Assembly: GCA_017962545.1 (NCBI GenBank)
Contig: JAGCVD010000028.1
Coordinates: 20,657-84,656 of the forward strand
Length of the DNA stretch: 64,000 nt
Origin: Bacteroidales bacterium
GTDB lineage: Bacteria > Bacteroidota > Bacteroidia > Bacteroidales > P3
Direction: 5' to 3'
Below the pieces are notes generated by a model. It saw only the letters and a program-made list of their open reading frames with translations. It did not search any database and had not been told where the DNA came from. Shown piece by piece: positions 29,510 through 37,208 of this stretch. The translations under genes were made by a program, and so were the position numbers. How positions within the stretch are numbered: the first letter of the stretch is position 1; every line of letters starts with the position of its first letter.

Positions 29510-30001
29510 TCATTTGTAGGCGTACTCCAGATTGGATAGCACACGGTCAAACGACTCGGTGATAGGCTTTAATTCGGGGTGGTCTTTCCTGACAATGAGT
29601 GACACATATTGCAGCACGCCCTCGTAGGGTACCTCCCGCTGTAGCAGGCGGTATTCATCCCGATGGGGGTATGCATTAAACCAGCGGTTGAAAAGACGGT
29701 TGCGCGCAGCCTGCCGCCCGTCCATGGAATCGCAGATATACAGAAGCCCTTTCGCACTCGAATTGAAGAACTCCTCCATCAAGGCAACCACAACCTCATG
29801 CACATGGCTGTCGGCTCCCGCGTGGACTTCGGTATCGAGGCAATATTGATAGATACCGTGTTCGTAGAAAAGCGGGTCTTCGATGAAGGCGACGTGATAG
29901 GGACGTCCCTTCTCGGTGACAAAGAAAAAAGATCCTGACGAGTCAGAATCTATCTTGTAGGGGGATTTTGTGTTGACCGCGGATAACGAAATCAGGTCCA
30001 T
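29510..30001 (-). CDS. Hypothetical protein, DUF6169-like
   Basis: 163 residues, soluble, no signal peptide. It begins with a beta-rich part (SPYKIDSDSSGSFFFVTEKGRPYHVAFIE) and continues with a helical DSMDGRQAARNRLFNRWF segment. This resembles small Bacteroidetes proteins I know as DUF6169; that name is from memory. Its ATG overlaps the TAA of the upstream 62-residue gene (TAATG), so the pair is coupled. The pair lies inside 52-bp direct repeats and runs against all neighbours, which suggests an acquired module such as a toxin-antitoxin or defence pair; function is not shown by sequence. Confidence 0.65.
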   Translation of the reverse strand: MDLISLSAVNTKSPYKIDSDSSGSFFFVTEKGRPYHVAFIEDPLFYEHGIYQYCLDTEVHAGADSHVHEVVVALMEEFFNSSAKGLLYICDSMDGRQAARNRLFNRWFNAYPHRDEYRLLQREVPYEGVLQYVSLIVRKDHPELKPITESFDRVLSNLEYAYK

Positions 30002-30189
30002 TACTTGACAATGGCGATTTGTTTAATACCCATCTTCTCCATCTCCTTGCGGGTGGCGTTCTGACGTACGGCAGCCGTCCAACGCTTGCGCATAGACATG
30101 GTATTGCCGAACATTTTGCGGATGTCCTTAGGGGTATTGATTGCCGTTTCCATTTGTTTGTCAATCCTTTGTAATGATGTCGCCATCAT
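30001..30189 (-). CDS. Small basic protein, first gene of a two-gene module
   Basis: 62 residues, very basic and mostly helical (KQMETAINTPKDIRKMF, MRKRWTAAVRQNATRKEMEKMG). No family is recognised. It is supported as a gene by a well-matched promoter directly upstream (30201-30231) and by one-base stop/start overlap with the next gene. The start could be 30189 or the adjacent ATG at 30186. Given the promoter position the leader is only about 5 nt, close to leaderless. It may be a nucleic-acid-binding or antitoxin-like partner, by analogy only. Confidence 0.6.
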   Translation of the reverse strand: MMATSLQRIDKQMETAINTPKDIRKMFGNTMSMRKRWTAAVRQNATRKEMEKMGIKQIAIVK

Positions 30190-30200
30190 TGTTCCATTTG

Positions 30201-30231
30201 CAAATATACAACTATTTCTTGAACTGACAAA
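30201..30231 (-). promoter_or_regulatory. Promoter of the two-gene module
   Basis: On the minus strand, TTTG (30228-30231), exactly 19 nt, then TATATTTG (30201-30208) is a full match to the Bacteroidetes primary promoter. The start codon follows only 11 nt after the -7 box. Confidence 0.75.
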
Positions 30232-30324
30232 AATTATTTTGTTCGCACGGGCAGAATAACAGATCTTCCTCGGACCATCGCGACTGTTCTATCTATTGAT
30301 TATTCTGACAGGAAGGATACACTT

Positions 30325-30400
30325 TTATGAGGGAATGACAAAATAAATCAGCATTTTTATGAGGGAATAATACCTAACAAGTGCATTTTTATGGGGGAAA
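30325..30400 (+). repeat. Three short direct repeats of TTTTTATGAGGGAA type
   Basis: Three copies of a CATTTTTATGAGGGAA-like unit start near 30321, 30354 and 30383, at about 30-bp spacing; the last reads ATGGGGGAA. They lie in the 291-bp gap between the small gene and the DUF4837-like gene, next to the right 52-bp repeat, and add to the picture of a rearranged junction. Confidence 0.5.
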
Positions 30401-30410
30401 CACTACTGGG

Positions 30411-30462
30411 CGGTTTTTGTGGGGCGGGAACACAATAATCGGCCGGGAGCTGCGTTATGAAG
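30411..30462 (+). repeat. 52-bp direct repeat, right copy
   Basis: Partner of 29406-29457, with two mismatches. It ends about 20 bp before the ATG of the DUF4837-like gene and probably represents the original upstream sequence of that gene. Confidence 0.85.
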
Positions 30463-30480
30463 GAAAAACGACATAACGCC

Positions 30481-31518
30481 ATGAAACGGAAAATCCTCCT
30501 CCCCCTCCTCGCCGTCCTGCTGTTGGCAGCATGCAACGACAACACGCAAAATCCCGCCGACCAGAAGAAAGGCTCGTCGGGCAAGACCCTCGAACTGCTC
30601 GTGGTGGCCGACCCCGGCGTGTACGCCGGCGAGACGAAGGAGCTCATCGACTCCCTCTTCACCCGTCCGCAGGAAGGGCTGTACAACCCCGATCCGATGT
30701 TCGACATCGTCAATATCCCCCTCTCGTCGTACCGCAACACCGAGATGTTCCGCGTGCACCGCAACATACTGCTCTGCGATGTCAACAGCGAGAACCCCGG
30801 AAAAGTGTACAAGCATATCGACGAGTACGCCGCCCCGCAGGTGATATACGACTTCGCGGTGAAGGACACCAAGTCGTTGAGAGAGAAACTCCGCAAATAT
30901 GAGAGCGACATCCTCGATGAACTCTACAAGGCCGAGCACAGGCGTGTCATCAAAGCCTTCCGCGGCATGTACAACCACAAGCTGTGCAAGGCTTTGGAAG
31001 ACCAGTTCGGCTTCAGGCTGACCTTCTCCAACGAGTTCGCCCTGGCCAAGCAGGATGTCGACTTCGCGTGGGTGCGCAAGGAGGCCAAAGACTTCGGCAT
31101 CGGCGTGCTGGTGGACGTGATGCCCTACACCGACAGCAAGATTTTCGAGGAGCAGACCCTCCTCGACCGTATCGATACCATCATGCGCCGTCATGTGCCT
31201 GCCCCCGCCGAGAACAGCTACATGGGCCTGGAACGCCGCCGCGACGAGCAGGGCTACTACCTCGCCCCTATCTACCGGAAGCATGTGAAATTCGAGGGCA
31301 GCCCCTACTGCATCGAGACACGTGGCAACTGGCGCGCCTTCGGCGACTTCATGGGCGGTCCTTTCGTGAGCTACGCCCTCCTCTCGCCCGACCAGAAGAA
31401 AGTTGTCATCCTCACGGGCTATGTCTACTGCCCGCGCAACAAGCCGTGGTCGAAACGCGACTTGCTGATGCAGGTGGAGAGCATCTGCCACTCCCTCGAT
31501 TTCGACACAGCCGAATAG
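30481..31518 (+). CDS. DUF4837-like lipoprotein
   Basis: 345 residues from the ATG at 30481. This start gives a clean lipoprotein signal (KRKILLPLLAVLLLAAC, Cys at about 18); an upstream in-frame ATG at 30457 lies in the direct repeat and adds only charged residues. The body (LELLVVADPGVYAGETKELIDSLF..., NILLCDV) matches the Bacteroidetes DUF4837 family as I remember it, a periplasmic or outer-membrane lipoprotein of unknown role. It is followed 6 bp later by a DUF6089-like barrel gene, so the two are probably one operon acting in the envelope. Confidence 0.75.
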   Translation: MKRKILLPLLAVLLLAACNDNTQNPADQKKGSSGKTLELLVVADPGVYAGETKELIDSLFTRPQEGLYNPDPMFDIVNIPLSSYRNTEMFRVHRNILLCDVNSENPGKVYKHIDEYAAPQVIYDFAVKDTKSLREKLRKYESDILDELYKAEHRRVIKAFRGMYNHKLCKALEDQFGFRLTFSNEFALAKQDVDFAWVRKEAKDFGIGVLVDVMPYTDSKIFEEQTLLDRIDTIMRRHVPAPAENSYMGLERRRDEQGYYLAPIYRKHVKFEGSPYCIETRGNWRAFGDFMGGPFVSYALLSPDQKKVVILTGYVYCPRNKPWSKRDLLMQVESICHSLDFDTAE

Positions 31519-31524
31519 CCCTCA

Positions 31525-32370
31525 ATGCGCCGTATCCTTCCCCTGCTGGTTCTCGTCGCCGTCCTGCCGTCCGCGCGTGCGCAGGGTCTCCTCGCGCGCA
31601 GCGAGCTGGGGCCTACGGCGGGAGTGATGACCTACCTGGGCGACTTGAACAACCAGTCGATGTTCGGACAGCCCAACCTGGCCGCGGGACTCCTTGCCCG
31701 CATCAACATCGACACACGCTGGGCGGTGGCCTTCGGCGGCACCTATGGCCATATCTCGGGCGGCAATCCCGACGTGATCGCCCACCGCAACCTGAGCTTC
31801 CGTTCCTACATTGCCGAAGGCTTTGTCCGCGCCGAGTTCAACTTCTTCCCCTACGGCCTGCGCTACGGCACACAGAAACGGTGGACCCCGTTCCTCTTCT
31901 GCGGTGTCGCCCTCTTCAAATTCAACCCCATGGCGCAGTACGGCGACACGTGGTACGCCCTGCAGCCTTTGGGCACCGAGGGACAGGGCACCCTGGCCTA
32001 TCCCGACAGGCAACGCTACAAGCTGCTGGAGACGGCCATGCCCTTCGGCGTAGGAATGCGTTGGCGACTCTCCGAAGGCTCGCATCTGACGGTGGAATAC
32101 GGCTGGCGGAAGACCTGGACAGACTACCTCGACGACATCAGCACCACCTACGTGGGCAGTGAGGTCCTCGGCGGCGAAGACGGCGGTGGAGAGATGTCCG
32201 TCATCCTGGCCGACCGCTCATGGGAGGTGGATCCGGAGTATGTCAACGCCATCGGCATCAAACGTGGCGACGACTCCCTCAAAGACTGGTACGCCTACCT
32301 GAATATCTCCCTCACCATCAGCACCGAAGTGCTCTTCGGCTGGATGCGGGGCAAGACCTGCGAGAAATAA
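31525..32370 (+). CDS. DUF6089-like outer-membrane beta-barrel protein
   Basis: 281 residues. A signal peptide (1-19, ending ARAQ) is followed by alternating amphipathic strands. The opening ELGPTAGVMTYLGDLN and later VGMRWRLS...YGWRKTWTDYLDDISTTY are typical of DUF6089/PorG-like barrels in Bacteroidetes. PorG is a barrel of the T9SS machinery, but this general fold is shared by many proteins, so a T9SS role is only a possibility. Its stop codon overlaps the A-tract that serves as T-tract for the opposing tRNA terminator. Confidence 0.75.
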   Translation: MRRILPLLVLVAVLPSARAQGLLARSELGPTAGVMTYLGDLNNQSMFGQPNLAAGLLARINIDTRWAVAFGGTYGHISGGNPDVIAHRNLSFRSYIAEGFVRAEFNFFPYGLRYGTQKRWTPFLFCGVALFKFNPMAQYGDTWYALQPLGTEGQGTLAYPDRQRYKLLETAMPFGVGMRWRLSEGSHLTVEYGWRKTWTDYLDDISTTYVGSEVLGGEDGGGEMSVILADRSWEVDPEYVNAIGIKRGDDSLKDWYAYLNISLTISTEVLFGWMRGKTCEK

Positions 32371-32400
32371 AAAAGTGCCGCAGACTGTCTCTGCAGCACT
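32366..32400 (-). terminator. Intrinsic terminator of tRNA-Ser (minus strand)
   Basis: On the minus strand an AGTGC-A-GCAGA stem with a short loop (32374-32400) is followed by a T-rich run (complement of AATAAAAAA at 32367-32374). It starts at the 3' end of the tRNA. Confidence 0.75.
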
Positions 32401-32491
32401 TGGCGGAAAGGAGGGGATTCGAACCCCTGAAGCGCTTTTAACGCTTACTCGCTTTCCAGGCGGGCCTCTTCAACCACTCGAGCACCTTTCC
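32401..32491 (-). tRNA. tRNA-Ser(GGA)
   Basis: Read on the minus strand: acceptor GGAAAGG pairs with CCTTTCC, anticodon GGA lies in CTGGAAA, there is a long variable arm as in class II tRNAs, the T loop is GGTTCGAATCC, and the 3' CCA is encoded. Length is 91 nt with CCA. Confidence 0.95.
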
Positions 32492-32594
32492 AATGGAGAA
32501 TTGAGAATTGAAAATTGAGAATTATTCCTCGCTTTCGGGCTCTCAAAATCGGGTGCAAAAGTACTACTTTTTTCCGTAATAGCAAAAAAAAATG

Positions 32595-32602
32595 TATCTT
32601 TG
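32595..32602 (+). promoter_or_regulatory. -7 box of the M49 peptidase promoter
   Basis: TATCTTTG is an exact TAnnTTTG match 43 nt before the ATG at 32645. The -33 region holds only a T-run (about 32567-32573), so that half is weak. Confidence 0.6.
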
Positions 32603-32644
32603 CAGGGAAAGTTTTTCCCGACAACAACAATAAACCACTTAGCA

Positions 32645-34276
32645 ATGAAGAAATTACTTATTACCGTAATGAGCCTCGCGATGCTCGCCACCGTGGGCTG
32701 CAAGAACAAAAACGCTGAACAAAACATGGAATTACAGCAGAAAGTTGACGAATTTGCCGAGTTCACGCTCACCACCGACCTGAGCGTGCTGAGCGAGAAG
32801 GAGCGCCAGCTCATCCCCGTCCTCATCGAGATTGCCGACGTGATGGACGAACTGTACTGGGACCAGTACTTCGGAGCCGAGAACCGCGCCAGCCTCGACA
32901 CCCTCACAGACCCCGCCATGAAGGCCTACGCCAACATCATGTACGGTGCCTGGGACCGTCTGGACGAGGAAAAACCCTTCATCCCCGGCTACGGCGAGCG
33001 CCCCGCCGGCTGCAACTTCTACCCTGTGGACATGACCGCCGAGGAGTTTGAGGCCCTGCCCGACCCCGAGAAGAAGAGCCAGTACACCGTGCTGCGCCGC
33101 GACGAGAACGGAGCCCTCAAGGTGGTACCCTACCACGTGGAATATGCCGAGAAGCTGGCCACGGTGGACAGCCTCATGGGCGTAGCCATCGAGCTGGCCG
33201 AGGATGCCGGCCTGAAGAACTACCTCACCGAGCGCCGCAAGGCCCTCATGACCGACGACTACTACCAGAGCGACCTGGCCTGGATGGACATGAAGCAGAG
33301 CAAGATAGACTTCGTGGTGGGACCCATCGAGAACTACGACGACGGCCTCTATGGCGCCAAGACCAGCTACGAGTCGTTCATCCTGGTGAAGGACGAGAAG
33401 TGGAGCAACGACCTGGCCAAGTTCGTGGGCATGCTGCCCATGCTGCAGCAGGAGCTGCCCTGCGACCCGAAGTACAAGCCCGCCATGGCCGGTGCCGAGA
33501 GCGACCTGAACGTGTATGATGTCATCTACTACGCCGGCGACTGCAACGCGGGTTCGAAGACCATCGCCATCAACCTGCCCAACGACGAGCGCATCCACCA
33601 GCAGAAGGGTGCCCGCCGCCTCCAGCTGAAGAACGCCATGCAGGCCAAATTCGAGACCATCCTCCAGCCCATCGCCAACCTCTTCATCTGCGACGACCAG
33701 AAGGACAACGTGAACTTCAACGCCTTCTTCAGCAACGTCTGCTTCCACGAGGTGGCCCACGGCCTGGGCATCAAGGAGACCGTCACCAAGCACGAGAGCC
33801 TGCGCGAGGCCCTGGGCAACCAGTACAGCGCATGGGAAGAGGCCAAGGCAGACATCTGCGGTCTGTTCCTCACCACCAAGCTCATCGAGATGGGCGAGAT
33901 CACCAACTGCACCAAGGAAGATGCCTTCGTGACCTTCATCGCCGGCATCCTGCGCAGCGTGCGCTTTGGCGCCTCCGAGGCCCACGGCATCGCCAACATG
34001 ATGTGCTTCAACTACCTCCAGGACAACGGCGCCTTCACCCGCAATGCCGATGGGAAATATGTCATCGACGTGGAGAAGGCCGAAGCTGCCATGAAGAGCT
34101 GGGCGGCCCTGATTCTCGAGGTGGAAGGTGAAGGCAAGTATGACTTCGCCAAGCAGTATGCCGCTGAGAACGGCAAGATCCGCCCCGACCTGCAGAAAGA
34201 CCTCGACCTCATCCGCAGCAACAACATCCCCAAAGACATCAAGTACAACCAGGGCGTGAAGGCTCTGGGTCTGTAG
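32645..34276 (+). CDS. M49-like (dipeptidyl-peptidase III family) zinc metallopeptidase lipoprotein
   Basis: 543 residues from the ATG at 32645; an upstream in-frame TTG would overlap the promoter. Residues 1-20 are a lipoprotein signal (MLATVGC). The zinc site is HEVAHGLG (His368, Glu369, His372) with a downstream EEAKAD (Glu398/399). This matches the M49 arrangement found in short bacterial and plant relatives (HExxHG...EEAKAD), and differs from HEXXGH in classical DPP III. Members cleave dipeptides from peptides; this one would act in the periplasm or on the surface. It is flanked by its own promoter and terminator, so monocistronic. Confidence 0.82.
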   Translation: MKKLLITVMSLAMLATVGCKNKNAEQNMELQQKVDEFAEFTLTTDLSVLSEKERQLIPVLIEIADVMDELYWDQYFGAENRASLDTLTDPAMKAYANIMYGAWDRLDEEKPFIPGYGERPAGCNFYPVDMTAEEFEALPDPEKKSQYTVLRRDENGALKVVPYHVEYAEKLATVDSLMGVAIELAEDAGLKNYLTERRKALMTDDYYQSDLAWMDMKQSKIDFVVGPIENYDDGLYGAKTSYESFILVKDEKWSNDLAKFVGMLPMLQQELPCDPKYKPAMAGAESDLNVYDVIYYAGDCNAGSKTIAINLPNDERIHQQKGARRLQLKNAMQAKFETILQPIANLFICDDQKDNVNFNAFFSNVCFHEVAHGLGIKETVTKHESLREALGNQYSAWEEAKADICGLFLTTKLIEMGEITNCTKEDAFVTFIAGILRSVRFGASEAHGIANMMCFNYLQDNGAFTRNADGKYVIDVEKAEAAMKSWAALILEVEGEGKYDFAKQYAAENGKIRPDLQKDLDLIRSNNIPKDIKYNQGVKALGL

Positions 34277-34308
34277 GGAATTGAAAGTTGAGAATTGAAA
34301 ATTCCCGA

Positions 34309-34350
34309 AAAAGTCGGTGGAGTTGCCTTGGCAATTCCTCCGACATTTTT
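34309..34350 (+). terminator. Intrinsic terminator after the M49 peptidase
   Basis: A long stem, GTCGG-T-GGA-G-TTGCC / GGCAA-T-TCC-T-CCGAC (34313-34344), ends in ATTTTT. It is preceded by an A-run, so it could work on both strands. Confidence 0.85.
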
Positions 34351-34380
34351 ATCGTTTCGCGATATATGAAAAAAAAGTGT

Positions 34381-34388
34381 TATCTTTG
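34381..34388 (+). promoter_or_regulatory. -7 box of the surface glycan operon promoter
   Basis: TATCTTTG matches the Bacteroidetes -7 consensus exactly. A TTTC at 34355-34358 is a poor -33 match with wide spacing. Transcription would start near 34395, giving a leader of about 230 nt before upxY, the long-leader layout seen at Bacteroides capsule loci. Confidence 0.65.
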
Positions 34389-34394
34389 TAGACT

Positions 34395-34625
34395 CCTATG
34401 TTGGAGGGCGAAAAGCCCAATGTCCACACATAGCGGGAGTTGCACCCCGTCTTCTTGGATAGGAAGCAGTGCAGAGGCAGGCTATTCCCTGTAATTCCCG
34501 AAGATTTCCTTTGTTTTTTCAAGGGAAATATGAGAGTGTAACCATACGAAAAACGTAAAAAACTGGCAGCACAACGTAAAAAACTGGCAACACAAAAACA
34601 AGAAACGCCAATACACGATAGGACA
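34395..34625 (+). promoter_or_regulatory. Structured 5' leader of the glycan operon with tandem 21-bp repeat
   Basis: No gene lies here. The leader starts with alternative small hairpins (GGGC-GAAAA-GCCC at 34406-34418; CTCC/GGAG at 34393-34406). It ends with two back-to-back 21-bp copies (34552-34572 and 34573-34593) of an AACGTAAAAAACTGGCAGCA-type unit differing at one base. UpxY proteins act on the 5' leaders of their own operons, so this is a candidate recruitment or pausing region. Confidence 0.55.
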
Positions 34626-35168
34626 ATGAGCTGGTATGCCATAAGAGTATATCACAACAGGACAGCCCGCATCCGCGAGCAACTGCAAAAAGGGCAGGTG
34701 CATCATTATGTGCCTGAGATTATCGACTCATTGGTCTTCCTGGATACCGACGAGGATTATCTGCACAACTTCGAACAGCAGAACTTCTCGCACCTGTGGG
34801 TCTACCGGGCCCCTGGGACGTCAACCCCGACGGTCATCCCCGATGCCGAGATGGAAATGTTCCTTTTTGTATGTACCGCCGGGCAGCAGGGTCTCACATA
34901 TCTGGGCGACGACAAGCCTGAATACCACCAAGGCGACCGTGTGCGGGTCATCGACGGACCCTTCAAAGGAGCCGAAGGGCATATCAAACGAATCAAAAAG
35001 GACCGCCGACTGGTGGTCACCATCAACGGTGTGGCGGCTGTGGCCACCTCATTCATACACCCTCAGTTCCTGGAGGTCATACCGCCCCCCCACAGAAATA
35101 TAACACACTATACTACAGCAGCTTCCAGAACTCGTGAAACAACCTCTCTTTCCACTACACCCTACTAA
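34626..35168 (+). CDS. UpxY-family (NusG-like) transcription antiterminator
   Basis: 180 residues. An NGN domain covers about 1-100 (MSWYAIRVYHNRTARIREQL...). A KOW motif follows at about 100-150 (YHQGDRVRVIDGPFKGAEGHI...FIHPQFLEVI). It is the first gene of the 22-gene glycan locus, the standard place for Bacteroides UpxY/RfaH-type factors, which let polymerase read through a long leader and operon. The C-terminal 25 residues are Thr/Ser-rich and overlap the next start by 35 bp. No UpxZ-like inhibitor gene follows, unlike B. fragilis capsule loci. Confidence 0.88.
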   Translation: MSWYAIRVYHNRTARIREQLQKGQVHHYVPEIIDSLVFLDTDEDYLHNFEQQNFSHLWVYRAPGTSTPTVIPDAEMEMFLFVCTAGQQGLTYLGDDKPEYHQGDRVRVIDGPFKGAEGHIKRIKKDRRLVVTINGVAAVATSFIHPQFLEVIPPPHRNITHYTTAASRTRETTSLSTTPY

Positions 35169-36318
35169 CGAAGAGCTCTACTGGCCCTCGAAGAACTACA
35201 CTGAACCGGGGACACAGAACTCCCGCAAGATATCTTCGGCCGACGATATCGAGAATGCCGACCTGCGGAGGTTCTACGCGGAATGCTTAGGCAAATCGCT
35301 GAAAGAGGACTTGCGCTGGATGAACGAGCACGAAAGCGAGTTGTCGGCATCGACGCACATCATTCCGCTGACCGACAACGGAGACGACCCCATCAAACAA
35401 CGTCCCGACGGGGAGCCCTATGAGTTGTTGTTTGTCAAGCGTCCGCTGAACACGATATACCATCTGGACACCTTCCTGACCGGCGCCAGCAACAGTTTGG
35501 CGGAAGGCGGATATATGTACATCAACTGCCGCACCTCGTCGGTGAAGAAGCAGGTCATCTATGACAGATTCCCGAAACCGATAGCGCGGTTGTATTATTA
35601 CTTGCACTACGTGTGGCACCGTGTGTGCCCCAAACTGAAGCTGACAGGCTGGCTGTACTTCCTTGTCACCAAGGGGAGGAACAGGACGATGCACCGCGTG
35701 GAAGTGCTGGGACGCTTGTACCGCGCGGGTTTCGAGGTGGTGGACGAGAGCGCCGGCGTGGAATACCGCGCCCTGATGCGCAAGGTGACGGACCCCATCA
35801 CGGGCGACACTCCGAGCACGGCACCCATCGCCAAACTGAAGCGCGTGGGCAAACGGGGCAAGGAGATTACGGTCTACAAGTTCCGCACGATGTACTCGTA
35901 CAGCGAATACCTGCAGCCCTATGTCTATGCCACCCAACGCCTGGACGACAGTGGCAAGTTCGAGCGGGACTACCGCATCAACACCGTGGGACGCTTCCTG
36001 CGCCGCACTTGGCTGGACGAACTGCCCATGCTCATCAACCTGCTGCGGGGCGAGATGAAGCTGGTGGGCGTGCGGCCCCTGTCGCACCACTACTTCAACC
36101 TCTACACCCCCGAGATGCGGGAGCTGCGCACCCGCACCAAGCCGGGATTGCTGCCTCCGCTCTACTACGAGAAAGAGCAGCCCCGCACCCTGGAAGAGAT
36201 ACAGAAGTCGGAACGCCGCTACCTGGAAGCCTACCTCCAGCGCCCCCTGCGGACGGACTGGCTCTATTTCTGGGGCATCATGGGCAACATCTTCCTCCGC
36301 AATAAACGCTCACACTAA
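35134..36318 (+). CDS. Undecaprenyl-phosphate sugar-phosphate transferase (priming enzyme)
   Basis: 394 residues from a GTG at 35134 that overlaps upxY. The C-terminal about 170 residues carry the bacterial sugar transferase core: VYKFRTMYSYSE, then RINTVGRFLRRTWLDELPMLINLLRGEMKLVGVRP and KPGLLPP. The enzyme should transfer a sugar-phosphate to undecaprenyl phosphate at the inner membrane, starting the glycan. The N-terminal part (about 1-220) is soluble-looking, with at most one hydrophobic stretch near 150-175, unlike the multi-pass WbaP/WcaJ type. The start codon is uncertain. Confidence 0.85.
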   Translation: MKQPLFPLHPTNEELYWPSKNYTEPGTQNSRKISSADDIENADLRRFYAECLGKSLKEDLRWMNEHESELSASTHIIPLTDNGDDPIKQRPDGEPYELLFVKRPLNTIYHLDTFLTGASNSLAEGGYMYINCRTSSVKKQVIYDRFPKPIARLYYYLHYVWHRVCPKLKLTGWLYFLVTKGRNRTMHRVEVLGRLYRAGFEVVDESAGVEYRALMRKVTDPITGDTPSTAPIAKLKRVGKRGKEITVYKFRTMYSYSEYLQPYVYATQRLDDSGKFERDYRINTVGRFLRRTWLDELPMLINLLRGEMKLVGVRPLSHHYFNLYTPEMRELRTRTKPGLLPPLYYEKEQPRTLEEIQKSERRYLEAYLQRPLRTDWLYFWGIMGNIFLRNKRSH

Positions 36319-36350
36319 CCAGGCTATGCCTGGAGATATTCTCTCTATCT

Positions 36351-37208
36351 ATGAACTCTGACAAGAACTGGACGACAATCATCAAACCGAAAGACCGCCT
36401 GCTGTCGGTGGACTTCGGCGAGTTGTGGCGCTACCGCGACTTGTGCATGTTGTTTGTCAAGCGCAACATCACGACACAATACAAGCAGACCATCCTCGGT
36501 CCCCTGTGGTACATCGTGCAGCCGCTGCTGACGATGTTCACCTACATGATTGTATTCGGCAACATTGCCCATATCCCCACCGATGGGCTACCCAAACCGC
36601 TTTTCTATCTGGCGGGCATCTGCCTGTGGCAATATTTCGCCGACTGCATCACCAAGACGAGCAACACCTTTGTGGACAACGCCAACCTTTTCGGCAAAGT
36701 CTACTTCCCGCGCATGGTGACGCCGATTTCCAACGTCATCAGCAACCTCTTGCGCCTCGGCATACAACTGGGATTGTTCCTCGTGGTGTACCTCATATAC
36801 CAATGCTTCATCATCCCCGGACAGATACACACCAACTGGTACGTGCTGTTAACTCCGGTGCTGATATTGATGACCGCAGGACTGGCGTTGGGTTTCGGCT
36901 TGCTCTTCTCGGCCCTGACCACCAAGTACCGCGACCTGCAGATGCTGCTGAGTTTCTTCGTGACCCTGTGGATGTACGCAACACCCATTGTCTACCCCCT
37001 GAGCCTAATAGGCGACAACACCATGCGCCTCACGATGAGTCTCAACCCCATCACGGGCATCATCGAGGCCTTCAAGTACGGCGTGTTGGGAGAGGGCGAG
37101 TTCGACTGGGGCCTGCTGGGCTACGACTTCGGATTCATGGTGGTACTGCTGGCTGTGGGCATCATCATCTTCAATAAAGTGCAAAAGTCTTTCATGGATA
37201 CCGTATGA
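36351..37208 (+). CDS. ABC-2 type polysaccharide export permease (Wzm-like)
   Basis: 285 residues with six predicted hydrophobic spans. It contains the family hallmark VKRNITTQYKQTILGPLWYIVQPLLTMFTYMIVF near the N-terminus and a C-terminal FNKVQKSFMDTV, typical of Wzm/TagG/RfbD permeases. It forms the inner-membrane channel that flips lipid-linked glycan to the periplasm. The stop overlaps the ATG of the ATPase gene (ATGA). Confidence 0.92.
   Translation: MNSDKNWTTIIKPKDRLLSVDFGELWRYRDLCMLFVKRNITTQYKQTILGPLWYIVQPLLTMFTYMIVFGNIAHIPTDGLPKPLFYLAGICLWQYFADCITKTSNTFVDNANLFGKVYFPRMVTPISNVISNLLRLGIQLGLFLVVYLIYQCFIIPGQIHTNWYVLLTPVLILMTAGLALGFGLLFSALTTKYRDLQMLLSFFVTLWMYATPIVYPLSLIGDNTMRLTMSLNPITGIIEAFKYGVLGEGEFDWGLLGYDFGFMVVLLAVGIIIFNKVQKSFMDTV

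Noticed and set aside
30457-30480. Upstream ATG for the DUF4837-like lipoprotein
   Set aside because: It lies in the 52-bp repeat and adds charged residues before the signal peptide; the ATG at 30481 gives a standard lipoprotein start.
34395-34550. Known riboswitch in the glycan operon leader
   Set aside because: Small hairpins are visible but I could not match any riboswitch consensus by eye; a covariance-model search would decide.
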